Shown: positions 25,407-35,340, counted from the first letter of the stretch. The stretch is 52,943 nucleotides of DNA from Oscillospiraceae bacterium (GCA_017524845.1 JAFXUU010000104.1:1-52943); one strand, 5' to 3'. The notes: generated by a model not told the origin, from the sequence alone. Numbers and translations: made by a program.

Positions 25407-28400
25407 GTGCTCAGACTGATCCTGGGTGCCGCCGGCAGCGGCAAGACCCGGCGCGTCTGCGAGGAGATCCGGGACGGGATGCGCGGGCGGGACGGGATGG
25501 TGCTCCTGACGCCGGAGCAGCAGTCCCACCGGGCGGAGCGCCGTCTGGCCGCCGTCTGCGGTCCGGCCCTCAGTCTCCATGGGGAGGTGCTCAGCTTTAC
25601 CCGCATGTACAACCGGGCGGCGCTGGAGATCGGCGGCCTGGCCGACCCCCTGCCGGACAAGGGCGGCCGCCTCCTGATGATGGCCCTGGCCCTGGAGGAG
25701 GCGGGACCGAAGCTCACCTGCTTCCGGGAGCGGGGGAAGCGCACGGATTTTCTCCGCCGCCTCATGACCACCGCCGAGGAGCTGCGGGGCTCCATGACCA
25801 CCGCCGCCGAGCTTCTCGCCGCAGCGGAGAAGACGCCCTCCGCCGCCGTGCGCGGGAAGCTGACGGATATGGCCCTGGTGCTGGAGGCCTGGGAGGCGGT
25901 GCAGAAGCGCAGCCTGGGCGACAGCCGGGACGCCGTGGCCCGCCTGGCCGAGGGGATCGCCGGCTGCGGCGTGGGCGCCGGCGGCGTCTGGGCCGACGGC
26001 TTCACCGATTTCACCGCCGAGGAGCTGGCGGTGCTGGAGGGCATCCTCCGCCGGGGCACGGACCTCACCGTGACCCTGCCCCTGGGCGAAGGGGAGAACG
26101 CCTGCTTCGCCGTGGCGGAGGGCGCCTTCCGCAGCCTGACGGAGCTCGCCCGCCGCCGGGGAGCGGAGGTGGTCCTGGAGCGCCTGCCCGATCCCCCGGC
26201 CGATCCCATCCGCTATCTCGCCGCGAATCTCTATGAATACGAGGCGCCGCCCCTCCCGGCGGGGGAAAAGCCGGTGGAGCTCTGCAAAATGGCCTCCTTC
26301 CGGGGGGAGTGCCGCTGGGCCGCCGCCCGCATCCGGGAGCTGATGCTGGCCGACGGCAGCCTTCGCTATTCGGATTTTGCCGTGGCCGTACCGGGCTTCG
26401 CTTCCCGCCGCGCCGCCGCGGAGTCCGTGTTCCGGGCCTACGGACTGCCCGTTTTCGTGGAGGAGGCGTCCCCCCTTCTGCCCAGCGCCTCCGCCGTGTT
26501 CCTGCTGGAGGCCCTCCGCACCGTGACGGAGGGCTGGCGGGCCGGAAACCTCTTCCGCTGCCTGAAGACCGGCCTGGGCGGGCTGACCGCCGGGGAAACG
26601 GACGAGCTGGAGAACTACTGCCTCACCTGGGAGCTGCGGGGCGAGAGCGTCTGGCGGCGCGAGGAAGCCTGGGATCTCAGCCCCCGGGGCTACGACGCCC
26701 GCCCGGAGGAGGACAGGGAGGCCCTGGAGCGGATCGACGCCCTGCGCCGCCGGGTCGCAGCCCCCTTCGGCCGCCTGGGGGACGCGCTGAAAAACCCCGC
26801 GCCGGCGGGGGATCACCTGCGGGCCCTGTCGGCCTTCCTGGAGGAGACCGGCGTCCGGGAGGCCCTCATTGCCCGGGCGGACGCCCTGGAAAAGGGCGGG
26901 GACGCCGCCGCGGCCTCCGCCTGCGCCGGGGCCTGGAACGCCGCGGCGGACTGCCTCCGGGAGATGGACGCCCTCCTGGGCGGCGTCACCCTCGCCGGGG
27001 AGGAATTCACCCGGCTGCTGGAGCTGCTCCTGCGGGAGCGGGAGGTGGGCTCCATCCCCGCGGCCCTGGACTGCGTGAGCCTGGGCAGCCCCGCCCGCCT
27101 GCGGGACCGGAAGCCCCGGGTGCTGCTGGTGCTGGGGGCGGACGAGGAGCATCTGCCGGAGGAGACCGGCTCCCGGGGCCTGTTTTCCCCGGAGGAGCTG
27201 CGCATCCTCTTCGATTTGGGCATCCGCCTCACAGCGGACAGGGACGACGCCCTGACGAGGCCCCTTCTGGAGCTGTACCTCCTGGCCGCCTCCCCCGCGG
27301 AGCGGCTGCTGGTGAGCTGGAGCGGCGGCGAGGACGCGCGTCCCGGCATCCTGGCGGAGCGGGCCCGGACGCTGCTGGGCCTCGTGCCGGAAACGGAGGA
27401 GAGCCTGGCCGGGCGGCAGCTGGCCGCCGCGGCCGCGCCGCTTCTGGAGCTGGCCCTGGGGAAGGGTCCCTGGGCCGAGGCGGCCCGGGCCTGCCTGCCG
27501 CCGGGCAGGCCGGAGGAGCTCCGGGCCTTCGCCGCCCAGGCCCACACCTCCCTACTGCCGGAGACGGCGGAGAAGCTCTACGGCCGCACCCTGCGGCTGA
27601 CCCCCTCCAGAGTGGAGAGCTTTTACAAGTGCTCCTACCGCTATTTCCTGGAATACGGGCTGCGGGCGAAGGAACGGAAGGCAGCCCGCTTCTCCGCTCC
27701 GGAAAACGGCACCTTCCTCCACTATCTGCTGGAAAACGTCTGCCGCCGGGTGCGGGACGAGGGGGGCTTCGCCGCCGTGACGGAGGAGCGTCTGCGCGCC
27801 CTCACGGCGGAGTACGCCGAGCGCTTCGGCAGGGAGACCTTCAAGCCCGCCCAGCTCAGGGACAAGCGTTTCCTCTATCTCTTCCGCCGCCTCAGCCTCC
27901 GGGCGGAGGAGATCGTGCTGCAGCTGGCGGAGCAGCTTGCCGCCGGAGACTTCGAGCCCCTGGATTTCGAGCTGAGATTCTCCGACCGGGACGGGGATCT
28001 GCCCGCCCTGGAGCTGGGGGACCTGCGCCTGGAGGGCACGGTGGACCGGGTGGACGGCTGGCGGAACGGGAACGACCTCTATCTCTGCGTGGCGGACTAC
28101 AAATCCGGGGAGAAGCAGTTTTCCCTGGCGGAGGTCTACCGGGGCACGGAGCTGCAGATGCCGGTCTATCTTTTCATGCTCACAACCCTGGGCAAGGACC
28201 GCTACCAGACCGGGATCGTCCCCGGAGGCGTGCTCTATCTCCCCGCCAGGCAGGCCCAGGCGAACCTGCCCCGCAGCAGCACCGAGGAGGAGATCCGGGA
28301 CGAGCGGTATAGAAAGGCGAAGGTGACCGGGCTCCTGCTGAAGGACGTTCCCATGCTCCGCGCCAGGGACCGGAGCGAGCCTCCCCGCTTCCTGCCGGTA

Positions 28401-28685
28401 AAATTCAAGGACGGCCTTCCGATCTCCGGCGCGGCCACCGGTCCGCAGATGCGGCTTCTGGAGGCCCACGTCCGCAGGCTCCTCACCGGCATGGGGGAGG
28501 ACCTGCGCCGGGGAGAGGCGGCGGCCGACCCCCTCTTCACGACAAAGGACAAGGGCCCCTGCAGCTACTGTCCCTTCGGGGATATCTGCGGCTTCGATCC
28601 GAAAAAAACGAAGCCCCGCCTCATCGGGACCCTGAAGGAGGACGAATTCTGGGCCGCCGTGGGAAAGGAGAAGGAACGTGGCTGA
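25407..28685 (+). CDS. addB: Helicase-nuclease subunit AddB
   Basis: 1092 residues, a normal AddB length. Walker A GAAGSGKT at 7-14. The C-terminal nuclease region contains 'VADYKSGEK', with the catalytic Asp/Lys of the RecB-type nuclease. The iron-sulfur cysteines bracket the nuclease: one in 'FYKCSYRYFLEYGL' (about 740) and three in 'CSYCPFGDICGF' near the end. AddAB resects double-strand breaks to a Chi-like site and loads RecA. GTG 25407 has AAAGGAGG upstream. addA overlaps by 8 bases, the usual addB-addA order. Confidence 0.96.
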   Translation: MLRLILGAAGSGKTRRVCEEIRDGMRGRDGMVLLTPEQQSHRAERRLAAVCGPALSLHGEVLSFTRMYNRAALEIGGLADPLPDKGGRLLMMALALEEAGPKLTCFRERGKRTDFLRRLMTTAEELRGSMTTAAELLAAAEKTPSAAVRGKLTDMALVLEAWEAVQKRSLGDSRDAVARLAEGIAGCGVGAGGVWADGFTDFTAEELAVLEGILRRGTDLTVTLPLGEGENACFAVAEGAFRSLTELARRRGAEVVLERLPDPPADPIRYLAANLYEYEAPPLPAGEKPVELCKMASFRGECRWAAARIRELMLADGSLRYSDFAVAVPGFASRRAAAESVFRAYGLPVFVEEASPLLPSASAVFLLEALRTVTEGWRAGNLFRCLKTGLGGLTAGETDELENYCLTWELRGESVWRREEAWDLSPRGYDARPEEDREALERIDALRRRVAAPFGRLGDALKNPAPAGDHLRALSAFLEETGVREALIARADALEKGGDAAAASACAGAWNAAADCLREMDALLGGVTLAGEEFTRLLELLLREREVGSIPAALDCVSLGSPARLRDRKPRVLLVLGADEEHLPEETGSRGLFSPEELRILFDLGIRLTADRDDALTRPLLELYLLAASPAERLLVSWSGGEDARPGILAERARTLLGLVPETEESLAGRQLAAAAAPLLELALGKGPWAEAARACLPPGRPEELRAFAAQAHTSLLPETAEKLYGRTLRLTPSRVESFYKCSYRYFLEYGLRAKERKAARFSAPENGTFLHYLLENVCRRVRDEGGFAAVTEERLRALTAEYAERFGRETFKPAQLRDKRFLYLFRRLSLRAEEIVLQLAEQLAAGDFEPLDFELRFSDRDGDLPALELGDLRLEGTVDRVDGWRNGNDLYLCVADYKSGEKQFSLAEVYRGTELQMPVYLFMLTTLGKDRYQTGIVPGGVLYLPARQAQANLPRSSTEEEIRDERYRKAKVTGLLLKDVPMLRARDRSEPPRFLPVKFKDGLPISGAATGPQMRLLEAHVRRLLTGMGEDLRRGEAAADPLFTTKDKGPCSYCPFGDICGFDPKKTKPRLIGTLKEDEFWAAVGKEKERG

Positions 28686-31600
28686 TTTCCGCCTCACCGA
28701 AAACCAGCAGGCCGCGGTGGATCACCGGGGCGGAGCGCTCCTCATTTCCGCGGGCGCCGGCAGCGGGAAGACCCGGGTGCTGGTGGAGCGGCTGATGGAC
28801 CTCCTTTTGAAGGGGACGCCGGACAGGGACGAGCTCCCGGACGTGGACCGCTTCCTCGTCATCACCTTCACCAAGGCCGCCGCCGCGGAGCTCCGGGGCA
28901 GGATCCTGGAGGCCATCCGGGACCGTCTGCGCACGGAGCCCGGGAACCGCCGCCTCCGGCGGCAGATCCTGCTGCTGCGGCAGGCCCGGATCGGCACGAT
29001 CCACTCCTTCTGCTCATCCCTCATCCGGGAAAACGCCCACCTGCTGGGCGTCCGGCCGGATTTCCGGCAGCTGGAGGGGGCGGAGGAGACCGTTCTCCGG
29101 CAGGAGATCCTGCAGGAGGTGCTGGCCGGGCGCTACGAGAACATGACCTCCTCCTTCCGCGCCCTGGCCGATGCTCTGGACGGGGGAACGGACGACCGCG
29201 TCCTCACGGAGGCGGTGCTGGAGACCTACAGGGCCGTGCAGAGCCACCCGGACCCGGAGGAATGGCTGCGCAGACAGCTGGAAGCGCCCCTCTTCACCGG
29301 CGATGCGGGGGACACGATCTGGGGACGGGAGCTCCTGGACCGGGCCCGGCGGCGCGCGGCGTTCTGGAAGGAATACATGGAAACGACGCTGGAGGAGCTG
29401 GAGGACGCGCCGGAGGTGGAAGCGCGCTACGGACCCTCCGTTCGGGAGACCGTGTCCGACCTGGAGGACCTCTCCCGGGCGCTGGACCTGGGCTGGGATG
29501 CCGCCGCGGCCTTCGGCGAAGTGAGCTTCCCGAAGCTGAACGCTTACCGCGGGAAGGATCCGGCGGCGGCGCGGGCCAGGGACCGGCGGGCGCGCTGTAA
29601 AAAGGCGCTGGAGACCCTGCTGCAGCCCTTCGCGGAGGAGAGCGCGGTCCTGGAGGAGGATATGGCGGCCGTCCGCCCCATCACGGACGAGCTCCTCTCC
29701 CTGGTGCTGGATTTCTCCGAGGCCTTCACGGCGGAGGAGCGGCGGCGGGGCCTGCTGGATTTCAACGATCTGGAGCATCTCGCTCTGCAGCTCCTCACGG
29801 AAAAGGACGGCGCGGGCCGACGGAGTCCCTCCGCCCTGGGCAGGGAGATCGGCGGCCGCTTCGACGAGATCCTGGTGGACGAATACCAGGACTGCAACCG
29901 GGTGCAGGACGAGATCTTTTTCGCCCTCAGCCGGGAGGGGCGGAACGTCACCATGGTGGGGGACGTGAAGCAGTCCATCTACCGCTTCCGCCTGGCGGAC
30001 CCCGGCATGTTCCTGGAAAAATACCGGAGCTATGCCGATAAGCCGTCCCCCAGCCGGGGCCGCCGCATCCTGCTGCCGGAGAACTTCCGCTCCGACGCGG
30101 GCATCCTGCGGCCGGTGAACGGGTTTTTCTCCGCCGTCATGTCCCGGGAGCTGGGGGAGCTGGATTACGGCGAGAAGGAGGCCCTTCTTCCCGGTCCCGA
30201 CGCCGGGGACACGGAGGGCGCCTTCCGCCTCTTCGTTGTGGAAAACGGGGAGGACGGTCTCCGGTCGGAGGCGGAGGCCGCGGCGGGCTACGTGGCCTGG
30301 CTGCTGCAGAGCGGCATGACCGTGCCGGACAGGGACGGTCCCCGGCCTCTGCGCCCGGAGGACGTGGCCCTGCTCCTGCGTGCCGGCCGGGGGAACACCG
30401 TTTACGCCGAGGCCCTTCTCCGCCATGGGATCCCCTCCGCAAGCACGAAATCGGAGGAGGATCTGGGGAAAAGTCCGGAGGTGCGCTGGCTCCTGAACCT
30501 CCTGCAGGCCGTGGACAATCCCCGGCAGGACGTCCCCCTCCTCGCCGCCCTGCGCAGTCCCGTCTTCCGTTTCACGGAGGAACGGCTGGCGGAGCTCCGC
30601 GCCGCCTGCCGGGAGGGCTGCTTTTACGAGGCCCTGGCCGCCGCCGGGGAGGAGGACTGCCGGGAGGCGCTGGCGAAGCTGGAGCGCTGGCGGCAGCGCG
30701 CCGCCGTGCTGCCCGCGGAGGAGCTTTTGGAGGAGATCTGCGGGGAGGAGAGCCTCTGGGCCCTGGCCGAGGCCTCGGAGCCCGGCGCGGCCGCCAGGCT
30801 GGACGCCCTGATCGAAGCCGCCCGGGGCTTTGCCGAGAGCGGCAGGCAGGACCTCTACAGCTTCCTCGACTATCTGCGGGAGGCGGGGAGCGCGGGGAAA
30901 ACGGCCCTGACCGCGGCCGGCGGCGGGAGCGGCGTGCGGATCTCCACCATCCACGGCAGCAAGGGCCTGGAATACCCCGTGGTGATCCTGGCGGACCTCA
31001 TGCACCGATTCAACGACGAGGATAAGAAAAAGCCCGTCGTGATCCATCCCCGGCTGGGGCTGGGCGCCAAGCGCATCGACCGGAAGCGGGGAATCACCTA
31101 TGCCACCCTGGCCCACAGCGCCTGTACCGCGCAGCTGGCGGAGGAGAGCAGAAGCGAGGAGCTGCGCGTCCTCTACGTGGCCATGACCCGCGCGAGGCAG
31201 CACCTGGCCCTGTTCTGCAGGGTCGGGGATGCGGAAGAGGAGAAGAGCAAACGGAAGCAGGCGGAGATCCTTCCCCTGCCGCCGGAGCTGCTGGAGAAGG
31301 CAAGATGCCCCGGGGACTGGATCCTGGACGCCTCCCTGGCCCTGGGCGGGGAGGACTGGGCCTGGCGGGACCCGCCCCGGGCGGAGACCGCGGCGGCGGC
31401 GGAGGAGCCGGAGAAAGCGGATCGGTCCGTCTCCCCGGACCTGGTCCGCGCCCGGCTGGAATGGAAGTATCCCCGGGCGGCGGACACCCGCCTGCCCAGC
31501 AAGCTCACCGCCACGGCCCTGCGGGCCGGCTTCGCCGCCGCCGAGGCCGCGGAGGGAGCCGGGGAGCTGCCCCTTCGGCGCTATGGGGAGCGGGATTTCC

Positions 31601-32130
31601 CGGCCCTCAGCCTGGGGAAGGCCGCCCTGACCCCCGCGGAAAAGGGGAGCGCCGTACACCTCGCGCTGCAGTACGCGGACCTGGACGCCTGCGGGACGGC
31701 GGAGGGCGCGGCGGCGGAACTGCGCCGCCTCGGCGAAGTGCGGCTGCTCACGGCCGGGCAGCTCGCCGCGGTGGAGCCGGAGAAGCTCCGGGCTTTCTGC
31801 GCCGGGCCCGTCATGGCCCTCCTGCGCCGGGGGAAGGTGCACCGGGAGTTCAAATTCTCCCTGCTGGCCCCCCTCCGGGAGCTTCTGGGCGAGGGGGAGG
31901 GGGAGACCCTCCTGCAGGGGGTGGTGGACCTCTGGAGCGAGCTGCCGGAGGGGCTGATCCTTTTGGATTACAAGACCGACCGGGTCACCCGGGAGACCCA
32001 GAACGCCCGGGCTGCGGAATACGAGCCCCAGCTTCGGGCCTACGCCTGGGCCCTGGAGCGCATCACGGGAAAAAGAGTACTGCGCCGCTTCCTCTGGTTT
32101 TTCGCCACGGGGGAGAGCGTGGAGATATAA
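28678..32130 (+). CDS. addA: Helicase-nuclease subunit AddA
   Basis: 1150 residues. UvrD/Rep-type SF1 helicase: Walker A 'ISAGAGSGKT' ending at residue 32, 'VITFTKAAAAELRGRI', 'RIGTIHSFC', Walker B-like 'EILVDEYQDCN', 'GDVKQSIYRFR', and 'STIHGSKGLEYPVV'. The C-terminal nuclease domain shows 'GSAVHLALQYADLD' and 'LLDYKTDRV'. It is the 3'-5' motor and one nuclease of AddAB. GTG 28678 overlaps the end of addB; translation is coupled through the GGAGAAGGA site. Confidence 0.96.
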   Translation: MADFRLTENQQAAVDHRGGALLISAGAGSGKTRVLVERLMDLLLKGTPDRDELPDVDRFLVITFTKAAAAELRGRILEAIRDRLRTEPGNRRLRRQILLLRQARIGTIHSFCSSLIRENAHLLGVRPDFRQLEGAEETVLRQEILQEVLAGRYENMTSSFRALADALDGGTDDRVLTEAVLETYRAVQSHPDPEEWLRRQLEAPLFTGDAGDTIWGRELLDRARRRAAFWKEYMETTLEELEDAPEVEARYGPSVRETVSDLEDLSRALDLGWDAAAAFGEVSFPKLNAYRGKDPAAARARDRRARCKKALETLLQPFAEESAVLEEDMAAVRPITDELLSLVLDFSEAFTAEERRRGLLDFNDLEHLALQLLTEKDGAGRRSPSALGREIGGRFDEILVDEYQDCNRVQDEIFFALSREGRNVTMVGDVKQSIYRFRLADPGMFLEKYRSYADKPSPSRGRRILLPENFRSDAGILRPVNGFFSAVMSRELGELDYGEKEALLPGPDAGDTEGAFRLFVVENGEDGLRSEAEAAAGYVAWLLQSGMTVPDRDGPRPLRPEDVALLLRAGRGNTVYAEALLRHGIPSASTKSEEDLGKSPEVRWLLNLLQAVDNPRQDVPLLAALRSPVFRFTEERLAELRAACREGCFYEALAAAGEEDCREALAKLERWRQRAAVLPAEELLEEICGEESLWALAEASEPGAAARLDALIEAARGFAESGRQDLYSFLDYLREAGSAGKTALTAAGGGSGVRISTIHGSKGLEYPVVILADLMHRFNDEDKKKPVVIHPRLGLGAKRIDRKRGITYATLAHSACTAQLAEESRSEELRVLYVAMTRARQHLALFCRVGDAEEEKSKRKQAEILPLPPELLEKARCPGDWILDASLALGGEDWAWRDPPRAETAAAAEEPEKADRSVSPDLVRARLEWKYPRAADTRLPSKLTATALRAGFAAAEAAEGAGELPLRRYGERDFPALSLGKAALTPAEKGSAVHLALQYADLDACGTAEGAAAELRRLGEVRLLTAGQLAAVEPEKLRAFCAGPVMALLRRGKVHREFKFSLLAPLRELLGEGEGETLLQGVVDLWSELPEGLILLDYKTDRVTRETQNARAAEYEPQLRAYAWALERITGKRVLRRFLWFFATGESVEI

Positions 32131-32141
32131 GCGAGGGAAGT

Positions 32142-32960
32142 ATGGAGAACGTTTGTCTGCTGGACGGGGCCATGGGCACGGAGCTCATGAAGCGCGGCGT
32201 TGCCGTGCCCCGCTTTTCCGAGGAAGTGAACCTGACGGAGCCGGAGGCGGTCCGGGCGATCCACCGGGATTATATCGACGCGGGCAGCCGCATCGTCTAT
32301 GCCTGCACCTTCGGCTGCAACCCTGTGAAGGCCAGGGGCGCTGCGATCGCCCCCGTGGTGGGCGCGGCCCTGGCCAACGCCAGGGCCGCCGCCGGGGACA
32401 GGGCGCGGGTCGCCCTGGACGTGGGCCCCCTGGGAAAGCTGCTGGAGCCCTACGGGGAGCTGGAGGAGGATGAGGCGCGGGCCGCCTTCCGGGAGGTTTT
32501 CGCCGCCGGGGCCTCTGCCGACCTGACGGTGCTGGAGACCTTCTTCGACCTGAACGAGGCCCTTCTCGCCCTGGAGACCGCCCGGGAGGTCCTGCCCGGC
32601 AAGCCCTGCTTCGTCACCATGACCTTCCAGCAGAGCGGGCGCACCCTCACGGGGGTCTCCGTGGGGGAGATGGCCCGGGCGCTGGCTTCGGCGGGGGCCG
32701 ACGCGGTGGGCCTCAACTGCTCCCTGGGGCCCCGGGAAGCCCTGCCCCTGGCGAGAGAGCTGCGGGAAGCCGCGGACAGGCCCCTCATCGTGAAGCCCAA
32801 CGCCGGCATGCCCGACCCCGTCACCGGGGCTTATCCCATGGACGCGGGCGCCTTCGCCGAGGCCATGGCCCCCATCCTGGAGCTGGGCGTTGCCTACGCC
32901 GGGGGCTGCTGCGGCACGGACCCCGGGTATATCCGGAAGCTGGCGGAGCTGATCAGATGA
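32142..32960 (+). CDS. Homocysteine S-methyltransferase family protein
   Basis: 272 residues from ATG 32142; the frame is open far upstream but only as an antiphase copy of addA. Start 'VCLLDGAMGTELMKRG' is the family N-terminus. Zinc-ligand cysteines are in 'GLNCSLGP' and near the end in 'GGCCGTDP'. Such proteins transfer a methyl group to homocysteine to make methionine; as a free-standing domain the methyl donor (S-methylmethionine, or methyl from a separate folate/B12 module) is not clear. It lies 11 bases after addA and overlaps the next gene by 4 bases, so it belongs to the same transcript, an unexpected partner for a repair operon. Confidence 0.85.
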   Translation: MENVCLLDGAMGTELMKRGVAVPRFSEEVNLTEPEAVRAIHRDYIDAGSRIVYACTFGCNPVKARGAAIAPVVGAALANARAAAGDRARVALDVGPLGKLLEPYGELEEDEARAAFREVFAAGASADLTVLETFFDLNEALLALETAREVLPGKPCFVTMTFQQSGRTLTGVSVGEMARALASAGADAVGLNCSLGPREALPLARELREAADRPLIVKPNAGMPDPVTGAYPMDAGAFAEAMAPILELGVAYAGGCCGTDPGYIRKLAELIR

Positions 32961-34798
32961 CCGTATCCGTATTCGCATTCACGGTGCTGACGGTGCTGGG
33001 GGCCCTTCTGGTCGTCGTGCGTACCTTCGACGGGAACCCCGAGCGGCTGGAGCCGGGCAGGGACGCGGACGGACTGGAGCAGCCCCTGCGCCGCTTCCAC
33101 CGGCCCTCGAAGCTCACAAGGCGGGACGCCCTGCCCCTCGCCGCCGTAACGGTCCTCTGCGCCCTGCTGGCCTTCCTGAACCTGGGCAGCGTCCGGAACC
33201 CCGTCTCCTGGCATACCTTCGCCCAAGCGGGGGACAGCGCCGTGCTCACCCTCCGGCAGGAGGCCGAGCCGGCGGGCGTCCGCTGGTTTTCCGGGGCCAC
33301 CGTAGGCGCATGGCGGCTGGAATGGTCGGCCGACGGGGTCTCCTGGTCCGGCGGGGAACAGCTGGAGCAGGCCTATACGGACGTGCTGAAGTGGCACGAC
33401 CATACGCCGGAGGAGCCCTTCGGCCGGGTGCGCTTCCTGCGCGTCACCGCCCTGCGGGCGGACCTCACCCTGGGGGAGATCGCCGTGACGGACGCGGCGG
33501 GCGCGCTCATCCCCTTCACCTCCGGAGCCGAAGCCCTGGGGGACGAGCAGGACCTGGTCCCGGCGGAGGAGGACTGGCGCAACAGCAGCTACTTCGACAA
33601 GATCTACCATGCCCGCACCGCCTGGGAACACCTGACGGCCCGGCAGCCCTACGAGATCACCCATCCGCCCCTGGGGAAGGTGATCATCGGCTTCGGCATC
33701 CGCCTCTTCGGCATGACGCCCTTCGGCTGGCGCTTCTCCGGGGCCCTCTTCGGCCTGCTGCTGGTGCCGCTCCTCTACGTGCTGCTGAAGCTGATGCTGG
33801 GGAGCACGGCGGTCTCCGTCTGCGTCTCCCTCGTCTACACCTTCGATTTCATGCGCTTTGCCCAGTCCCGCATCGCCACCATCGACACCTACGGGGTGTT
33901 TTTCACCCTGCTGATGTATTTCTTCTTCTATCTCTATTACACCCAGCCCTGGGACGCGCCCCTCCGGCGCACCCTCCTGCCCCTGGGCCTCAGCGGCCTC
34001 AGCTTCGCCCTGGGGGTGGCCTCCAAGTGGACCTGCGTCTTCGGCGGAGGCGGGCTGGCGGTGCTCTGGTGTCTGCGCCAGGGGGAGCGGCTGCGCCGGG
34101 GCGGCCTGCGGGAGGAGCTGACGGGCTATTTCCTGCCCACCGTGGCCTGGAGCTGCGTGTTTTTCCTGGGCTTCCCCCTCCTGGCCTACTGGGTCTCCTA
34201 CGCACCCTACGCCCGGGCCGCCGGGGTCTCCATGGGCAGCACGGACTACCTGAAGCTCATCCTGGACAACGTGCGTTATATGTACAATTACCACAGCGGT
34301 CTGGACGCCACCCACCCCTACGCCTCGCCCTGGTGGAAGTGGGTGCTGGACCTGCGGCCCATCCTCTATTACCTTCATTATTTCGACGAGGGCTATCAGC
34401 TCCGCTCCGCCATCGGCGCCGGAGGGAACCCTCTGTTCTGGTGGACGGGGCTGGGGGCCATGGTCTGCATGGGGGTGAAGGGAATCCGGGGGGACCGGAT
34501 GGCCTGGTTCGTCCTGGCAGGCTGGCTCAGCACCCTGCTGCCCTGGGTGCTGGTGGAGCGCTGCGCCTTCATCTACCATTATTTCCCCTGCACCCTCTTC
34601 CTGGCCCTGGCGATCGGCCGCTGCCTCAGGGACTGCGCCCGCCGCAGCCCCGGCGGCAGGGACAAGACGGCCTGGTTTCTGGCCGCGGGCTGCGCCGTCC
34701 TTTTCGCCGTGTTCTGCCCGGCCCTCAGCGGCCTGCCCTATACCTCCGGCTACAGCGCCCACCTGCTCAGCTGGTTCGGCGGAAGCTGGCCCTTCTGA
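32957..34798 (+). CDS. PMT-type (GT39) glycosyltransferase membrane protein with discoidin-like insert
   Basis: 613 residues, polytopic membrane protein. TM segments are at about 3-20 and 55-75, then about ten more from 245 on. Between them (about 80-190) lies a beta-rich domain ('WRLEWSADGVSW', 'RFLRVTALRADLTLGEI') resembling F5/8-type discoidin folds. The PMT core starts with 'SSYFDKIYHARTAWEHL', then 'YEITHPPLGKVIIG'. The family uses polyprenyl-phosphate-linked mannose to glycosylate surface proteins or polymers. The usual Asp-Glu pair of PMTs is Asp-Lys here (Lys codon at 33599-33601). Overlaps the methyltransferase gene by 4 bases (ATGA). Confidence 0.82.
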   Translation: MTVSVFAFTVLTVLGALLVVVRTFDGNPERLEPGRDADGLEQPLRRFHRPSKLTRRDALPLAAVTVLCALLAFLNLGSVRNPVSWHTFAQAGDSAVLTLRQEAEPAGVRWFSGATVGAWRLEWSADGVSWSGGEQLEQAYTDVLKWHDHTPEEPFGRVRFLRVTALRADLTLGEIAVTDAAGALIPFTSGAEALGDEQDLVPAEEDWRNSSYFDKIYHARTAWEHLTARQPYEITHPPLGKVIIGFGIRLFGMTPFGWRFSGALFGLLLVPLLYVLLKLMLGSTAVSVCVSLVYTFDFMRFAQSRIATIDTYGVFFTLLMYFFFYLYYTQPWDAPLRRTLLPLGLSGLSFALGVASKWTCVFGGGGLAVLWCLRQGERLRRGGLREELTGYFLPTVAWSCVFFLGFPLLAYWVSYAPYARAAGVSMGSTDYLKLILDNVRYMYNYHSGLDATHPYASPWWKWVLDLRPILYYLHYFDEGYQLRSAIGAGGNPLFWWTGLGAMVCMGVKGIRGDRMAWFVLAGWLSTLLPWVLVERCAFIYHYFPCTLFLALAIGRCLRDCARRSPGGRDKTAWFLAAGCAVLFAVFCPALSGLPYTSGYSAHLLSWFGGSWPF

Positions 34799-34841
34799 GC
34801 GTCGCGCGGCGATAAAACGATTCGTAAGGAGAGCGATACGC

Positions 34842-35282
34842 ATGATTGCACTGGGAAGCGACCACGGGGGCTACGCCCTCAAGGAGGAGATCAAGCGGCA
34901 CCTGGCGGAGAGGGGCGTCCCCTTCACCGATTTCGGCACCGATTCCGAAGAAAGCTGCGACTATCCCGTCTACGCGGACAGGGTCTGCCGCGCCGTGACC
35001 GCCGGGGAGGCGGAGAAGGGCATCCTCTGCTGCGGCACCGGCATCGGCATGTCCATGGCGGCCAACAAGCACCGGGGCATCCGCTGCGCCTGCTGCGGCG
35101 ACTGCTTCTCCGCGGAGATGACCCGCCGCCACAACGACGCGAACGTCCTGGCCCTGGGCGGCCGGGTGACCGGGCCCGGCCTGGCCCTGAAGCTCGTGGA
35201 TATCTTTCTGGACACCCCCTTCGAGGGCGGCCGTCACGCCCGCCGGGTGGGCATGGTCATGGCCCTGGAGGACGGGGACTGA
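34842..35282 (+). CDS. rpiB: Ribose-5-phosphate isomerase B
   Basis: 146 residues, standard length. 'IALGSDHGGYALKEEI' at the N-terminus holds the active-site Asp-His region, 'GILCCGTGIGMSMAANK' the catalytic Cys and anion hole, and 'RRHNDANVLALGGR' the phosphate-binding arginines and histidine. It interconverts ribose 5-phosphate and ribulose 5-phosphate; some members also act on allose 6-phosphate, and a ROK kinase in this window would be compatible with that, but the link is weak. AAGGAG precedes ATG 34842. A short gap of 43 bases follows the glycosyltransferase. Confidence 0.96.
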   Translation: MIALGSDHGGYALKEEIKRHLAERGVPFTDFGTDSEESCDYPVYADRVCRAVTAGEAEKGILCCGTGIGMSMAANKHRGIRCACCGDCFSAEMTRRHNDANVLALGGRVTGPGLALKLVDIFLDTPFEGGRHARRVGMVMALEDGD

Positions 35283-35311
35283 GGCCCTCCCGGGGGATTA
35301 CCATTTTTTCC

Positions 35312-35340
35312 TTGCCATTCCGGCGAAAATTCTGTAGAAT
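35312..35340 (+). promoter_or_regulatory. Promoter of the recJ-rel-dtd operon
   Basis: TTGCCA (35312-35317), 17 bp, TAGAAT (35335-35340), followed by an A-rich stretch. A small GC hairpin (CCCTCCCGGGGG region, 35284-35296) and a T-run at 35304-35309 just upstream may terminate rpiB. Confidence 0.7.

Noticed and set aside
29014-31842. A 942-codon - strand open frame opposite addA
   Set aside because: The + strand carries complete AddA motifs throughout; the reverse frame has no domain, signal or ribosome-binding support.
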